Of a DNA stretch of 64,000 nt, positions 13,701 to 24,218 are shown piece after piece. Source of the DNA: Pogona vitticeps (lineage: Eukaryota > Chordata > Lepidosauria > Squamata > Agamidae); assembly GCF_051106095.1 (NCBI RefSeq), contig NC_135792.1, forward strand, positions 14,255,501 to 14,319,500, in the 5' to 3' direction. Each line of letters begins with the position of its first letter. The first letter of the stretch is position 1. Position numbers and translations under genes: made by a program. Under the pieces are notes generated by a model. The model had not been told where the DNA came from. It saw only the letters and a program-made list of their open reading frames with translations, and searched no databases.

Positions 13701-16561
13701 GTGTAAATCACTTTAGGACCAAAGCATAAAGTATACTGCTTACTTTTTCTGAAGGCATTTCTTCTCATGGTTGTTGTGGGTTTTTCGGGCTCTTTGGCCG
13801 TGTTCTGAAGGTTGTTCTCCCTAACGTTTTGCCAGTCTCTGTGGCTGGCATCTTCAGAGGACAGCACTCTGTGCTCTGGTACAGTTTGTTTGGGAGTTGA
13901 GTATTTATGGCTGTGAGATCAGCTTTTGTCCTTTTTCAGGAGATAGGCAATTAGTGTGTCTTGTTGGAGGTTTATTGTTGTGATAAGGAGGAGAGATTAT
14001 CTGTCACTGTGATTGATGGGTGTTATTAGCTGGTCTTTTGTGTGTAGTGATCCCCGGTCCTTGTGGCTGGGCAGAGTTTGTTGACCTTTTGTGCTGTATT
14101 TTTCTGGGAGCCAAGTTTTGTTGAGTTTCAAACTTTCCTCTTTTTTGTTGAAGTTCTGCTGGTCCTTGTGGATTTCAATGGCTTCCCTGTGCAGCCTAAT
14201 GTAATGATTCAGCAAACTCTGCCCTGCCACAGAACACTGCCAAAGAGCCCGAAAAACCCACAACAACCATTAGATCCTGGCCGTGAAAGCCTTTGCGAAT
14301 ACATTTCTTCTCAGTTCAGTAGTGCCCTTCCAGCATAAGAAAATCTTACTTCTACAGTAAGGTTCATGTTTGCATTTTAAGAGGGAAAGAGCTATGCTTT
14401 GTTAACAGTTCATGAAATGGATATTTATTTATTTATTTAATTAATTTATACCTCGCCTATCTGGCCCACCGGACCACTCTAGGCAGCTTCCAAATATGCA
14501 ACCTTTTTTTAAAATCACCAACTTTTTTTGCTGTGCCAGGTAATGGCTTTAGAGTGTGATGAAGACTTTCTTTGGGACCTTGACTAGATAGTTGCAATCC
14601 CCATGAAGATTAAGCATTAGCAAACAACATATTTAATGCAGTGTGTGGTTTGCCATTTAAAGGTGCGTGTTTACTGACTGCATGTTACACCATTTTCACC
14701 TGTTTTTAGTGAGTTACCTTATACAATCAACTATGCACCTTTTGAAATTTGTTCTATTGATTTGGTTATGATTATAACAAATACATTCTTTTCATTCTTA
14801 AAAAATTGTCAGCTGCTGCAAGATTGTTCACTCTTATGTGAAAATGAAATGAATCACATTTTTGTGAGCAGCAGCATAAGCAATTGCAACATATTGTAAC
14901 CATGGTATTCTCAAGCAAAAAATCGTTATATTTGAGAAAAGATAAAGGAAGTTTGGAATTTTTCACAAAAACACTCACAATATGTAAAAATGCACAAAAG
15001 CTCTCATAATCTTGCCCATTGTTGAGAAACTTTCCACTTTGACCTGCGTCAGCAAAAGAAACAAAGATTTACATCCTTCTTTGGTAAAAGTGAGTTTCGA
15101 AATAAATAGATTGGACGTTTCTCTATATTCATGGTTTAAAAGGCTGTTTTAGGAACATAGTCTTTAACTTCTATACTCTTTGAGAAAGAGAGAGTGTCTG
15201 CGGGCTTCTGTCTAGGAGTAATAATGAATTTATTTTGGAATACATTTCAAAATATGGCTAAAGTCTTGAGTTTGTTTTGACAATCAGGGTGATTCTTGTC
15301 TATACTAGTGCAGTTGTCTGTGAATAATTAATTGGATTTTGTTTTGCACTTCCTTTATTCTCTAGTGCTACCAATTGTATTCTGCACTGCAGGATGACCC
15401 TTTAATGACTGATACGTTGGCAATTACAGAGGCAATGAGATGTACTCTGTTTTTTCTATCAGGCTATATGGGTCTCGTTTGTGTTAGCTTTTTAGGCAGT
15501 TTGGGCATTTGACAGTCGGGTCAAACAGAGGGGCCTAGAGCTGTCTGCTGTCATCATGATAAACATGCACGTTTGAGATCAGGAGGTTGAAGAAAATGAA
15601 AAAGTGTTGAGGAGGATTTATTTCACATTTTTAAACGCAAAAGCTTTGTTTTTAAGACAACATGCAAGAAATATGGCATGTTAGTGAATTCTCTTCTACT
15701 GCAAATGCAGATGAGGAAAACTGTTTTTATTTTTCCTTACAGGCATCGGTCTTACAGAACATCCGAACAGCCATGAGGAGACAAATGCGACGCCACTCCT
15801 CCAGGCGTAGCTCCTCTCGCCGCCGCTTGGGCAGGTTGTGGAACAGATTCTTCCACAGGCCACGAGTGAGAGGTCAGATCCCACTGTTAAATCCCCCCCA
15901 CACTTCCCAGACAATGCTGGGGGATGGGATAATCAATCGCACAAATGGGACAACTGCTCAGAGTCTCCCACCTTCTCCTGAAGGACCTCATGTTGAAACA
16001 GAGATCTGCTGCAGGAGTCAGGGGCTCCCTGAATCTGAAAACAGTAATTTGCCTTTAGAGACAGAAGCCACAAATCCATCCCCACCAGATGTTTTGTCAA
16101 ACACTTGTACAGCTGCTCCATCAGAACCAGAGAATGGACCCAGCAACAAGCTTTTGGGTGCTGAAGGCACCTGCAGTGGTGAAGCTAGACAAACCAGCAA
16201 GACTGGGTCAGAAAAATTTAGAGACCCTTTGTTGGAAAGGGTTGTAGAAACGCACCAGCATGTTGGTTCAGTATCCAGCAGGACTATTGCAGAGAGCAGA
16301 CATTCCAGCAGGTGCCATTTGCGAAGTGAAGAGCCATGTAGACTTCCCTTTAAAACATGGGAGTCTTTGTACTCTGACAGCCCAATGAATGTCCCCCTTC
16401 AGGTGGATGGCCAACACTGTTGTTGCCCACATACATATCATGAAGAACCCTTGGGCATTCACCCAGCTTGCTGCCATTCCACAGAAGTGCCAATACCAGA
16501 ATCCCCTCCCCCCTGCACAGAAATCAGCCCTGGTGATGATGATTCTTTACTGGTTTGTTAA
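4710..16561 (+). CDS. LRP3: LRP3 (LDL receptor-related protein 3), six coding exons, 5' end outside window
   Basis: Exons are 4710-4757, 5788-5926, 9765-9973, 10827-11913, 13484-13616 and 15743-16561; every junction is GT-AG and keeps phase. They encode about 810 residues plus a missing N-terminus. The order is CUB, LDLa x2, CUB, LDLa x3, one transmembrane helix and a long cytoplasmic tail, the layout of the LRP3/LRP10/LRP12 subfamily. LRP3 is preferred over LRP12 because the tail carries ETQMTRLEAEFVRREAPPSY and RRQMRRH..RRRLGRLWNR, which match human LRP3 as I remember it. The adjacent convergent SLC7A10 is also the mammalian LRP3 neighbour. Family knowledge: a type I membrane protein with endocytic-receptor architecture and poorly known ligands. 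The signal-peptide exon was not found. No disabling change is seen. Confidence 0.93.
5067..5214. mobile_element. Palindromic hAT-type MITE, diverged
   Basis: Its inner arms match the widespread MITE with ACTCCCATCAT..ATGATGGGAGTTG arms: ATTGGACTGCACCTTCCATC on the left, ATGATGGGAGTTGCAGTTCA on the right, and CTATCCCTG at the end. Related diverged copies lie at 17005-17138, 28772-28850 and 41045-41140. Confidence 0.65.
5788..5926 (+). CDS. LRP3: LRP3 exon: first half of CUB domain 1
   Basis: The acceptor is TTGATAG and the donor GTAGGA. The exon encodes AACSGKLEQHTERRGVIYSP and continues to the CSWYIQGDRGDVITI strand region of a CUB domain. It enters in phase 1 and leaves with AG, completed by T in the next exon to give Ser. 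Confidence 0.93.
5927..8500. other. LRP3 intron, no recognised element
   Basis: AT-rich intronic sequence. Short open frames on both strands lack similarity or splice context. Nothing supported was seen before the inverted-repeat element at 8501. Confidence 0.5.
8501..8837. mobile_element. DNA element with ~70-bp terminal inverted repeats
   Basis: The left end (AATACCTTTATAGGCCACTA, then CACACAATAAATGTGAGC) is mirrored at the right end (TTTATTGTGTGATTTTTTTT, then TCTATAAAGGTATC). The core is about 190 bp with a G9 run and is non-coding. Family not identified. Confidence 0.6.
8850..9764. other. LRP3 intron remainder
   Basis: No recognised element or exon before the CUB1 exon at 9765. Confidence 0.5.
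9765..9973 (+). CDS. LRP3: LRP3 exon: second half of CUB domain 1
   Basis: The acceptor is CTTGACAG and the donor GTAAAA. It encodes FKNFDLEDSPKCSVDWL through ARDHIWIFFHSDASSSGQAQ and GFRLSYVRG, the closing beta strands of CUB1 with the paired cysteines. It joins the next exon through a split Gly codon. Confidence 0.95.
10176..10244. repeat. Imperfect (TCAA)n tetranucleotide tract
   Basis: Interrupted TCAATCAATCAATCGATCG-type tract in the LRP3 intron before the large exon. Confidence 0.85.
10300..10339 (+). repeat. Intronic 40-bp duplicate of LRP3 transmembrane-exon sequence
   Basis: The 40 bases match 11802-11841 in the large LRP3 exon at 39 of 40 positions (a single A/G difference at the fifth base). 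They would read RKVITAALIGSLV in the same sense. The matching stops abruptly on both sides. No splice site makes this an exon. Confidence 0.9.
10827..11913 (+). CDS. LRP3: LRP3 large exon: LDLa1-2, CUB2, LDLa3-5 and transmembrane helix
   Basis: This 1087-nt exon holds most of the ectodomain. LDLa1 lies at 10847-10951 (CGDNSDEKNC calcium-binding end), LDLa2 at 10985-11098 (CSDGSDEENC), CUB2 at 11111-11455, LDLa3 at 11474-11560, LDLa4 at 11567-11677 (CPDGSDEKNC) and LDLa5 at 11684-11788 (CQDGSDEHNC). Each LDLa keeps six cysteines and the acidic Ca2+ motif; LDLa3 has the shorter NGKDEENC. The transmembrane helix VITAALIGSLVCGLLLVIAL begins at 11810, followed by the basic stop-transfer KLYSLRTREYR. 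The donor is AG|GTGAAG. A 40-nt stretch (11802-11841) also occurs in the upstream intron at 10300-10339. Confidence 0.97.
11914..13483. other. LRP3 intron between transmembrane and tail exons
   Basis: Mostly unique-looking AT-rich sequence. An inverted SINE/L2-type tail (ATATACCGCCCCATAGTGCT) begins at 12976. No exon seen. Confidence 0.5.
12976..13020 (-). repeat. Inverted SINE/L2-type tail
   Basis: Reverse complement of the CACTATGGGGCGGTATATAA tail seen near position 100. The upstream body is not recognisable. Confidence 0.45.
13484..13616 (+). CDS. LRP3: LRP3 exon: juxtamembrane cytoplasmic segment
   Basis: Acceptor TTTGATTGCAG, donor GTCAAT. It encodes FETQMTRLEAEFVRREAPPS, then YGQLIAQGLIPPVEDFPVY. 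This is the most conserved part of the LRP3/LRP12 tail. It contains a PPSY sequence that fits the PPxY consensus for WW-domain binding; that role here is an inference. Confidence 0.95.
13768..14301 (-). mobile_element. Penelope-like retroelement copy, 534 bp, 12-bp target duplication
   Basis: CATTTCTTCTCA flanks both sides (13756-13767 and 14302-14313). The - strand reads LLNHYIRLHREAIEIHKDQQ followed by NFNKKEESLKLNKTWLPEKY, which recalls the end of GIY-YIG/Penelope-like proteins. The ends are inverted copies of each other (GTTGTTGTGGGTTTTTCGGG and CCGAAAAACCCACAACAACC). The class is an inference; the TSD and inverted ends are seen. Confidence 0.6.
14420..14500 (-). repeat. SINE/L2-type retroposon tail
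   Basis: ATTTATTTATTTATTTAATT followed by TACCTCGCCTATCTGGCC is the reverse complement of a common squamate retroposon tail. Confidence 0.6.
14500..15742. other. LRP3 last intron, no recognised element
   Basis: AT-rich intronic DNA without supported features up to the polypyrimidine tract and acceptor of the last exon. Confidence 0.5.
15743..16561 (+). CDS. LRP3: LRP3 terminal coding exon: cytoplasmic tail and stop
   Basis: Acceptor TTTCCTTACAG; the stop TAA is at 16559-16561. It opens with ASVLQNIRTAMRRQMRRH and an Arg/Ser-rich stretch (RRLGRLWNRFFHRPR), then QIPLLN, followed by about 200 low-complexity residues rich in Ser, Pro and Glu, and ends DDDSLLVC. The acidic LL(V/L)C C-terminus fits the family. 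The open frame runs back to 15662, but that part is intronic: it precedes the polypyrimidine tract and acceptor and has no family similarity. Confidence 0.95.
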   Translation, partial: ASVLQNIRTAMRRQMRRHSSRRSSSRRRLGRLWNRFFHRPRVRGQIPLLNPPHTSQTMLGDGIINRTNGTTAQSLPPSPEGPHVETEICCRSQGLPESENSNLPLETEATNPSPPDVLSNTCTAAPSEPENGPSNKLLGAEGTCSGEARQTSKTGSEKFRDPLLERVVETHQHVGSVSSRTIAESRHSSRCHLRSEEPCRLPFKTWESLYSDSPMNVPLQVDGQHCCCPHTYHEEPLGIHPACCHSTEVPIPESPPPCTEISPGDDDSLLVC

Positions 16562-17004
16562 TGGGATAGTGCTGAGTTCTATGAACCCTTTACACTGTAT
16601 TTGTGGTATACATAATCTGTAGCCAACACAGCCAATATCCATTGTCAAACCCCACATCAATCTTCAGGGGAAGAAACTATAGAGGACAAGATTAAATGAG
16701 ATAAATATGGAACCTACAGCTGATGAAAAAGTGTTCACACAATCATACATTTCTTTCTCCAAGAAATCATTGTGTTATATAAAAAGAGTGATTCCCAAAG
16801 TGTTTATGGTTTGGAATTTCTTATCACCTCTTCTTGATAACAGCTCTCTGGCTGTGCTTCAGTTTTGTGTGCCTGTGTGGCATAGGTATTTGGTAGGCAA
16901 AAGTCCACCATCTTATGCATTAAGTACAGTTATTGGTAGATACATATGCATTTAGATATAGAGAGGGGATAAGTTTCCAGGGAAAGTGCTTTGCTCTCAG
17001 GTTA

Positions 17005-17138
17005 GTGAAAATGGGTGGCCTGTGGCCCTCCAGATGACTTTCAACAACTTGCTTCATCCCTCACCATTAAGTAGTCTTGGCTGGAGGTGATGGGAGCTGA
17101 GTTCACCAGTATCTGGAAGGCTATATATTCCCTTCTCT
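17005..17138. mobile_element. Diverged palindromic hAT-type MITE
   Basis: GGCCTGTGGCCCTCCAGATG opens it and TGATGGGAGCTGAGTTCACC with ATCTGGAAGGC closes it, as in the 5067-5214 family. Lies in the presumed LRP3 3' UTR. Confidence 0.6.
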
Positions 17139-18050
17139 TGGGTAAGAAAAGCCAAGTGATGGTTAAATCTCACTTAATTTGTCTGTGTCTGCCACCATTA
17201 TTCTGCTGATTATAATGCTCGCTGTGCTAGGAGACCTCTCCAGTACCCTTGCTTAAAAATCCATGAATAGTTACCAGAGGGATAACTGACCCTGCGGATT
17301 TCCTGTGCAGGAACAAACATGTAGTTCCTCATATACCTGTGGAGTAGAGCAGGAGACCTACCGCTTTTCATCTGCCTGCCATTGAGAGCTGAAGAGGCAC
17401 CCCTCCAATGCAGTGTTTCCCAGCTTTCTCTCCTTGATCTGTGGACTTACGAGCAAGCAGCCCTGAACAAGGATTTGCTATTCGAGTGTGACACTTCTTT
17501 AAATCCCCTTGTTTCTTTTGTTTGTGAAATCACTTTGTCTCCCCTTTTGAGATTAAAAGTAAGCTTCCAGCTTCCCCTTTATAGGCGTGAGGGGATTCAG
17601 CTGGCAGGCAAAGCAGACACCAGACACAAGCAATTGTTATTGTGACTGCTCAACTGGAGATATCCAATTATTGTCAATTTAAAATATTTGTTTAAATTAA
17701 AGCCATGTTTATGCTGCCCTGGGGTAAACTGTTTAACAGGAAATTGGGTCTGTGAAGCATTTCTTTCTTTCTGAAGGTACATTCATTTATGTGGTTGCTT
17801 TACTCATAATGGTGACTAGAGAGATCAAGAAAATCTAGCAACTACTGTAAGTTCTATGTGTTGCATACAAAGATGGTGGGGTTTTTTGGCAATTGTGTCA
17901 TGTAATAACAAAAAAGCCGATTACAGTGAAATTGCTTGATAGTGATTTTGCATTGGCTATTATTATACCACCTTTGCAAGGATATTTGTTGAGCTGCTTT
18001 TAAATGTAGTGTCTTCCCCCACTCAGATTACAAGTGTTAGCAGTTGAAGC

Positions 18051-18056
18051 AATAAA
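18051..18056 (+). terminator. Candidate LRP3 polyadenylation signal AATAAA
   Basis: First clear AATAAA downstream of the LRP3 stop, about 1.5 kb into the presumed 3' UTR, followed by T-rich sequence. Further copies lie near 18387 and 19176. Without transcripts the real site cannot be chosen. Confidence 0.3.
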
Positions 18057-19989
18057 TTTTCACATTTCCTGGAGCATAAATCCCATAACTCCCCATTCTG
18101 GGAGTTCTACCTGACTTCCATATGCATACATGTGGCTTACCTTGGAGCAAAGGTCTAAACTGGAAGGCTGTGAAACTCAGCTAGGCCTCGCTCCACCTAA
18201 GCTTCCTTGGAGCTAGCTGGGAGCTTTCTTTCTGAAGAAGAAGGCAGGTGGAGCTAGGCCTAGGTGAGCCTCAAAACCTTCCAGTTTTGGCCCTTTTTTC
18301 CCCAGGCGAGCCATCAAGCTGGTAATCTAACTATTACATTGATATCAGAACTGTGGGGTTTCTTAGATGGCTTTTTTTAGCAAGAAAATAAACGAATAGC
18401 ATGGAGTCCTTCCTGAAAAAATGTCCTAGCTAACATGGGACTCAACGCGTTCCCATCAATCATAATCTTTGTTTGCAATACATAAATGATCCTTCAGGAG
18501 TCTAAGGCTTCTTTTTCTCTGTTTTTTATGTCCTAGAGAAGAACAAAAGTGTCCATTCTGATTATAAACAAACCACAGTTCCCTGTGACACCTGAACAAA
18601 AGGAACCATGTTTTATCTACACTCTAATCAGGGAACAAACAGAGGTGTGAAACCACAATTTGATCTTAGTCTCTTCTCAGTAACTAAATTAAAACTAACC
18701 ATAGTTCCTCATGTTCAGTCATCATATTAAGTCTGGATTTAAATTGAAGTGGATGCTTCCAGTCTCTGCATCAGCCTGAATCTTGCCCAGTAAGTTCCTG
18801 CATTGTCTGAGCTATCCTGATCTATCCTGTCTGAAATATGAGAGTAGTTTGGGGTACATTCTAGGATGAATTCTAATTTAACATTTGTACTGCACATGAC
18901 CTATTATTGCATAAGTGAATGTTTTTCAATCACTGGAATTTAACAAAATGGCTTTGAAAGAGTTTTGTGAAATAGAATGTTTGAAAGCCAGTGGAAGAGA
19001 TTAAAATTGCAAGGCCATGGCCCAAATACCAGTGTCTTAAAAGAATAACTAGATTTCCTCAACCTTTTAAAAAAATAATGATGACTTCTCAGTTGAAGTT
19101 CATTGGTTTGACGGCTGGCATTGTTTAGTCTCTAAGTACTATGTGAAGATCAGTGCCTTTTGCTTTAATATTTTAAAATAAAATAGTCTGACCACCTTTT
19201 AGACATCTGTTCATGTTCAAGCCATTTTGTGCTGTTTTAATGTGACAATCAGAAACAGAAGTCTTCTCAATTGACCAATTACGAATCTGTTTCTAGAGTG
19301 GTATAGTTATATTTTCCTGCAATTCCCTGACTGAATCCCAGGTTATTCAGTTTGAACAGCTTCCCAAATCACTTTCATGGTCTGCTGGGAAAGAGCAATA
19401 TGTGAATGCACCATGAACTGAATCACATCTTACTCCGGCTAGCCAGCAGGGTTTAAGGCTAGAATCCTGAGCATAGCAGTGCTGCGGCTGCCTGATTCCT
19501 GTTGATTGCTGGTGTGTTTTGGATCTGAATACTACCCCATTGCTTTAAAAGAGGCTTTCTGTTTGTACAGGGCTACTGTGACCAAGTAGTGACCAAAGAG
19601 GAACCAGACATGGAAATGACGGTTCTGTAACAGGTTCCCTGGCAACAGGATACTAACCTAAGAGGATTTAGGTAGAGCTATTTGCAATCATATCTAAAAT
19701 CCTTTTGGGTAAGGAGTGGGAAATCTCAAGCTCCAGGGATGACTGTACGTCTCCTAAGGTCCCAATATGACTGGGGATCCCCAGCACTTTTTTGTGATAC
19801 CTCTTTCATAGCTTTCATGCACAGGTTTTCCCATTCTAAAAACCTGGAATGCCTCTCAAGGCTTAGTTAATGTCAGTAAGATGCTTTAGTTAAAGTATGC
19901 TCATATTTTTGATCCCAATGTTTTGCTTCCCCCCTTCCACTACTATAGTGGGGTCCCATAAAACTTCTCCAAAACGGATTGTTTTAAAT

Positions 19990-20062
19990 AGGGATGTAAA
20001 TATTTGAACTCAGGACCTTCTGTATGCATAGCACTTGCTTTGCCACTGACTCATGGCTCCTA
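19990..20062 (-). repeat. tRNA-derived SINE head
   Basis: The - strand reads AGGAGCCATGAGTCAGTGGC, then AGCAAGTGCTATGCATACAG and AAGGTCCTGAGTTCAA, a decayed tRNA-like head with recognisable A- and B-box regions. Not a functional tRNA. Confidence 0.6.
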
Positions 20063-21299
20063 TTTCAACAACTGGCATGGGAAATTACCTTTCTGGTATG
20101 AAAAAGAAAACATGGATAGAATGGAACCTGTCATGAGTCCTGACAGCATTATTCCCATGTCACTTCAGTAAACTCTGAATTGGCTCTAGGTAGCCACTTT
20201 GTTTTTAACATTTTCCCCATCACCTTCGGGATGTTTCTTTTAATGCATTCTCTGCTTATTGCCTGTGATTGAGATGCACATTGCTGCACTGTTATATGTG
20301 TTGCAGTCTCACTGCAGTTAGTGGTATTTGAAGACACTAACCGTGTGTTAGTTTGCAGCCAATATACCCACCATTAACTACCACTGTGCTGAGTGTTTTT
20401 AAGAATGGAACCAAATGCTTCTCCAGCATTCTCATACTTCATAATATCCTTCCTAGTATGTGGAAAAGAGAAGAAAAAGGGCAGTGTCAAGTGGTAGTGG
20501 TAAATGAATTATCAGATGCAAAGAGAGTGTTCCGGAGGGGCTGAAAATCCACAATCTCTTTAATTTGTGTCTTCTCATTTAAAAGTAAATGAAAAAGGAA
20601 ATGGATTCCAGATTTTGGATGGGATAAAATGGCTGAGTGAATTAAGCAGGGATGATGCATATTAGGAGTGTGCTGTATCAGCAAATTGCTTTATATTGTA
20701 ACTGTTAAGGTTGCCATCTGTTGTGGGGTTTTTTGCCTACAATTAACCATGAAAATTAAAACATGGAAACCATCTTTCTGTTAAAGTTCAAAGCAAAAAA
20801 ATAAAATTAACCTATAGTTGTCTTTCCTGTGTGAATGTGGATGAACAAGAGCGCTGGAAGTGTTGTCCCTTTTCAAAGCAAAATCAGATGGTGTTTTTCA
20901 GGGCCACTGAAAAACAAGAGGAAGGTATTACCATGTTTGGAGAAACCCCGAGCCGTACAGAAGTAAATACACACATGCTCAGTAGGCACAGAATGTTGAC
21001 AGTCGGTGCTAAAAGAAAGCCAGAAAACTCTGGGAGCCAAGCTGAGGCTCCAAGACAAAGGAGAGCCTGCAATTGCAAGATGTGTCACCTGAAAAAAAGG
21101 CTGGACTGAATTTTTGCTTTTGATCAAGAAAGGTGAGAATTTGGAATCAGATATTGATATAAGAGTTGATAGATTGCAGCCCCCTATACAGGCAAGCTTG
21201 GAACTGCACACAGAACACTGCTGACAGCAAGGTGTTAATGGGTTGGATCCAGACTAAGGAATGCAATGAATTAATGGAACTCTAGTATATTTTGACAAG

Positions 21300-24218
21300 A
21301 AATGTTGACAAGAAAGTAGTTGGAGTCTAGTACTGACTGCCCTATCAAGAAGAAACATTTGAAAAACAAATTGCTAGAATTTCTGAGAAGCAGTAGTACT
21401 GGAAGACTTCAATTACCCCAATTATGTTGGGAGACAAATTCTGCCAAATATGGACCTTCCAAGAAATTCCTGGCTTGTGTGGCTGATAATTTTCTCCTAC
21501 AAAAAGTGGAGGAAGAAACCAGAAGAATAGCTATCCGTGATGACCCTAACCAGTAGAGATGACTTGAGCGGCAGCAAGAGGAACTCTGGGGGAAACTGAC
21601 CATATTCTAAAGTTCGCAATTTCAGAAGAAACAAAAGCAGAGTTGTAGACACACGTATACACAGGATTTTATGAAAGCCAGTTTTAATAAACATTGATAG
21701 GCAAAGTCCCATGACAGGAAATCCTAACAGGAAAAGGACTCCAAGATGGGTGGGAGTTTCTAAAAACGGAAATTCTAAAGGCACAACTACAAATGATTAA
21801 AAGAAAACAGACAGCAATATGTGGCTTCACAAAAAGCTCAGAAAGGACTTGAAAACAAGAAAGGACACATAGTAAGAAAGAAAAGCAGGCTACAAAGGAA
21901 GAGTATAGACAAGTAGCAGAGAATTGCAGGGATGGCACTAGGAAGGCAAAAGCTAAGAATGAGCTGTGGTCAGTAAGAGATGCTAAAAGCAACAAAAAAA
22001 CATTCTTCAGGTATACATGTAGCAAAAGACAGAAAAAAACCAGTCACTCAGCTACTCAGTGGGGATGGGAAAATTATAACGGAGACAAAGAAAAGGGAAA
22101 AATGCTCAATTCCTATTTTAGCTCAGTCTTTTCCCAAAGGACAGTCTATGCCCCTCCAGGCAAATATGAAATTCAAAGAGATTGGATAGTATTTTAGCTT
22201 GAGATTGATAAACAAACAGACAAGAAGTACCTTACTACTTTAAGTGAGTTCAAATTCCCAGGAACGGATGAACTGCATGAAGGATATTGAAAGAGCTGGC
22301 TGAAGAGATCGCAAAGGCTCTGCCTATTTTCTTGAAATCTTGGAGAATGGGTGAAGTACCAGATGATTGGAGGAGAGCTGACATTGCCCCAATCTTCAAA
22401 AACAGCAAAAAAGGAGGAACCAGGGAACTACAGACCTGACATCAATCAGAGGTAAAATTGTGGAGCAGATTACAAAGCAGTCACTTTGTAAACATCTTGA
22501 AAACAATGCAGTAATAACTAGATGCTAACATACATTTCTCAAGAACAAATCCTGCCAAACTAAAACTCCAGGTAGACAGTGGGAATGCTGTAGATGTAAT
22601 ATAAAGTACGACTACAGCAAAGCCTTTGACAAAGTGCCCCATGGTGTTTTGATTAGCAAGCTATCTAGGTGTGGGCTGGATACAAGTGTCAGATGCTTAC
22701 AGAATTGGTTACAGATAGTGCTTACAGATAGTACTCAGATAGTGCTTAGCAATGGCTCCTCCTCAAACTGAGAAAAGGTAACAAGTTGGTTATCACAAGG
22801 CTCAGTACAGCAATAATAATTTTTATTAATGATGTGGATGAGAGAGTGTAGGGAATACTTATCAAATTTGCAGATGATACAAAATTGGGTGGAATGGACA
22901 ATACCTTGGAAGACAGAATAAGAATTCAAAAATATCTCAATAGGCTTGAGCACTGGGCTGAAAACAACAAAATGAAATTTAACAGGGCTAAGTGCAGAGG
23001 TTTTTTTTACCTAGGGTGAAAAAACCAAATGCACAGTTACAAGATGGAGAGTACTTGGCTTAGTAATATTACAAGTGAGAAGAATCTTGGAATGTTTGTA
23101 GCCAAAAAAACAACAACCCCTAAATATGAGCCAACGGTCTGATGTGGCAAAAAAGAAAAAGAAAAACGTTATTTTAGGGTGCATTAACAGAAGTCTAGTC
23201 TCCAAATCCTGTGAGTTGCTAGTTACTGTACCCTCTATTCAGCTTTGGTTAGACTTCATGTACAATGGTGCCTCGCTTTACGATTGCCCCGCATTACGAC
23301 GAAACCGCATTATGACGATCTTTTTGCGATCACAATTGCGATGGTCTGAACGGCGTTTTTTCGCTTTGCGATGATCGGTTCCCTGCTTCGAGAACCAATT
23401 CTTCGCAAAACGACAATTTTCCTCCAGCTGATCGGCGGTTTCAAAATGGCCACCAGGTAAATAAAATGGCTCCCCACTGTTTTCTGGGATGGATTCCTCG
23501 CAAGACAGCCACCAAAAATGGCCGCCCTATGGAGGATCTTCGCTGATGGTGAGTTTCCAGGCCACTGGAACGCATTGAAGGGGGTTCAGTGCGTTTCAAT
23601 GGGCTTTTTATTATCGCATTATGACGTTTTCGTTCTACAGCGATTTCGCTGGAACGAATTAACGTCGTAATGCGAGGCACCACTGTATTATGTCCACTTC
23701 TGGACACAGCAATTTAAGAAGGATGCCAAAAAACTGGAATGAGTTCAGAGGAGGGCAACAAGGATGATCAGGGGACTGGAAACCAAGCCCTGTGAGGAAA
23801 GACTGAAAGAACTGGGCATGTTTAGCCTTGAGAAAATAAGGCTGAGGGTGGATATGATAGCACTTTTCAAATACGGTACTTGAAAAGTAGTCATACAGAG
23901 GAAGGGCAGGATCTGTACTTGATCATCCCAGTCATACAGAGGAAGGGCAGGATCTGTACTTGATCATCCCAGAATGCAGGAAACACAACATTGGGCTCAA
24001 GCTATAGGAAGCCAATTTTAGGGTGAATATCAGGAAAAACATCCTGTTAGAGCAGTATGACAATGAAACCAATTGCCTTGGGAGCTGGTGAGAGAAATTT
24101 TTCAAGAGAAAATTGGAGAACTCTGTTTAGATCTGCTTTGACTTGGATTCCTGCAATGAGCAGGGGGTTGGATTCTATGACGTTATAGGCCCCTTCCAAC
24201 TCAATTATTCTATGATTC
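21300..24218 (+). mobile_element. CR1 LINE, ~3 kb, split by a Tigger-like MITE
   Basis: The + strand encodes broken CR1 ORF2 pieces: [20 protein letters not shown] near 21440, RT text near 22240-22990 (AFDKVPHGVL at ~22620, FADDTKLGG at ~22870) and a 3' end of GGCCCCTTCCAACTCAATTA plus TTCTATGATTC. Many stops and frameshifts: old and inactive. A 41-bp unit is duplicated in tandem at 23889-23970. Confidence 0.9.
23263..23685. mobile_element. Tigger-like palindromic MITE in CR1
   Basis: Starts CAATGGTGCCTCGCTTTACG and ends TAATGCGAGGCACCACTG, with TA on both sides (23261-23262, 23686-23687), as for TcMar-Tigger elements. Non-coding. Confidence 0.85.

Larger units (their letters stand above)
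16562..19985. other. LRP3 3' UTR and downstream DNA
   Basis: Contains candidate AATAAA signals (18051, ~18387, ~19176) and a diverged MITE at 17005-17138. Open frames such as 17382-17645 have no supporting context. The extent of the UTR cannot be set from sequence. Confidence 0.45.

Noticed and set aside
15662-15742. Open frame extending upstream of the last LRP3 exon
   Set aside because: It lies before a good polypyrimidine tract and AG acceptor, and has no similarity to the LRP3 tail.
4710-16561. LRP12 or LRP10 as the identity of the + strand gene
   Set aside because: Same architecture, but the tail motifs match LRP3 better and SLC7A10 is the LRP3 neighbour in mammals.
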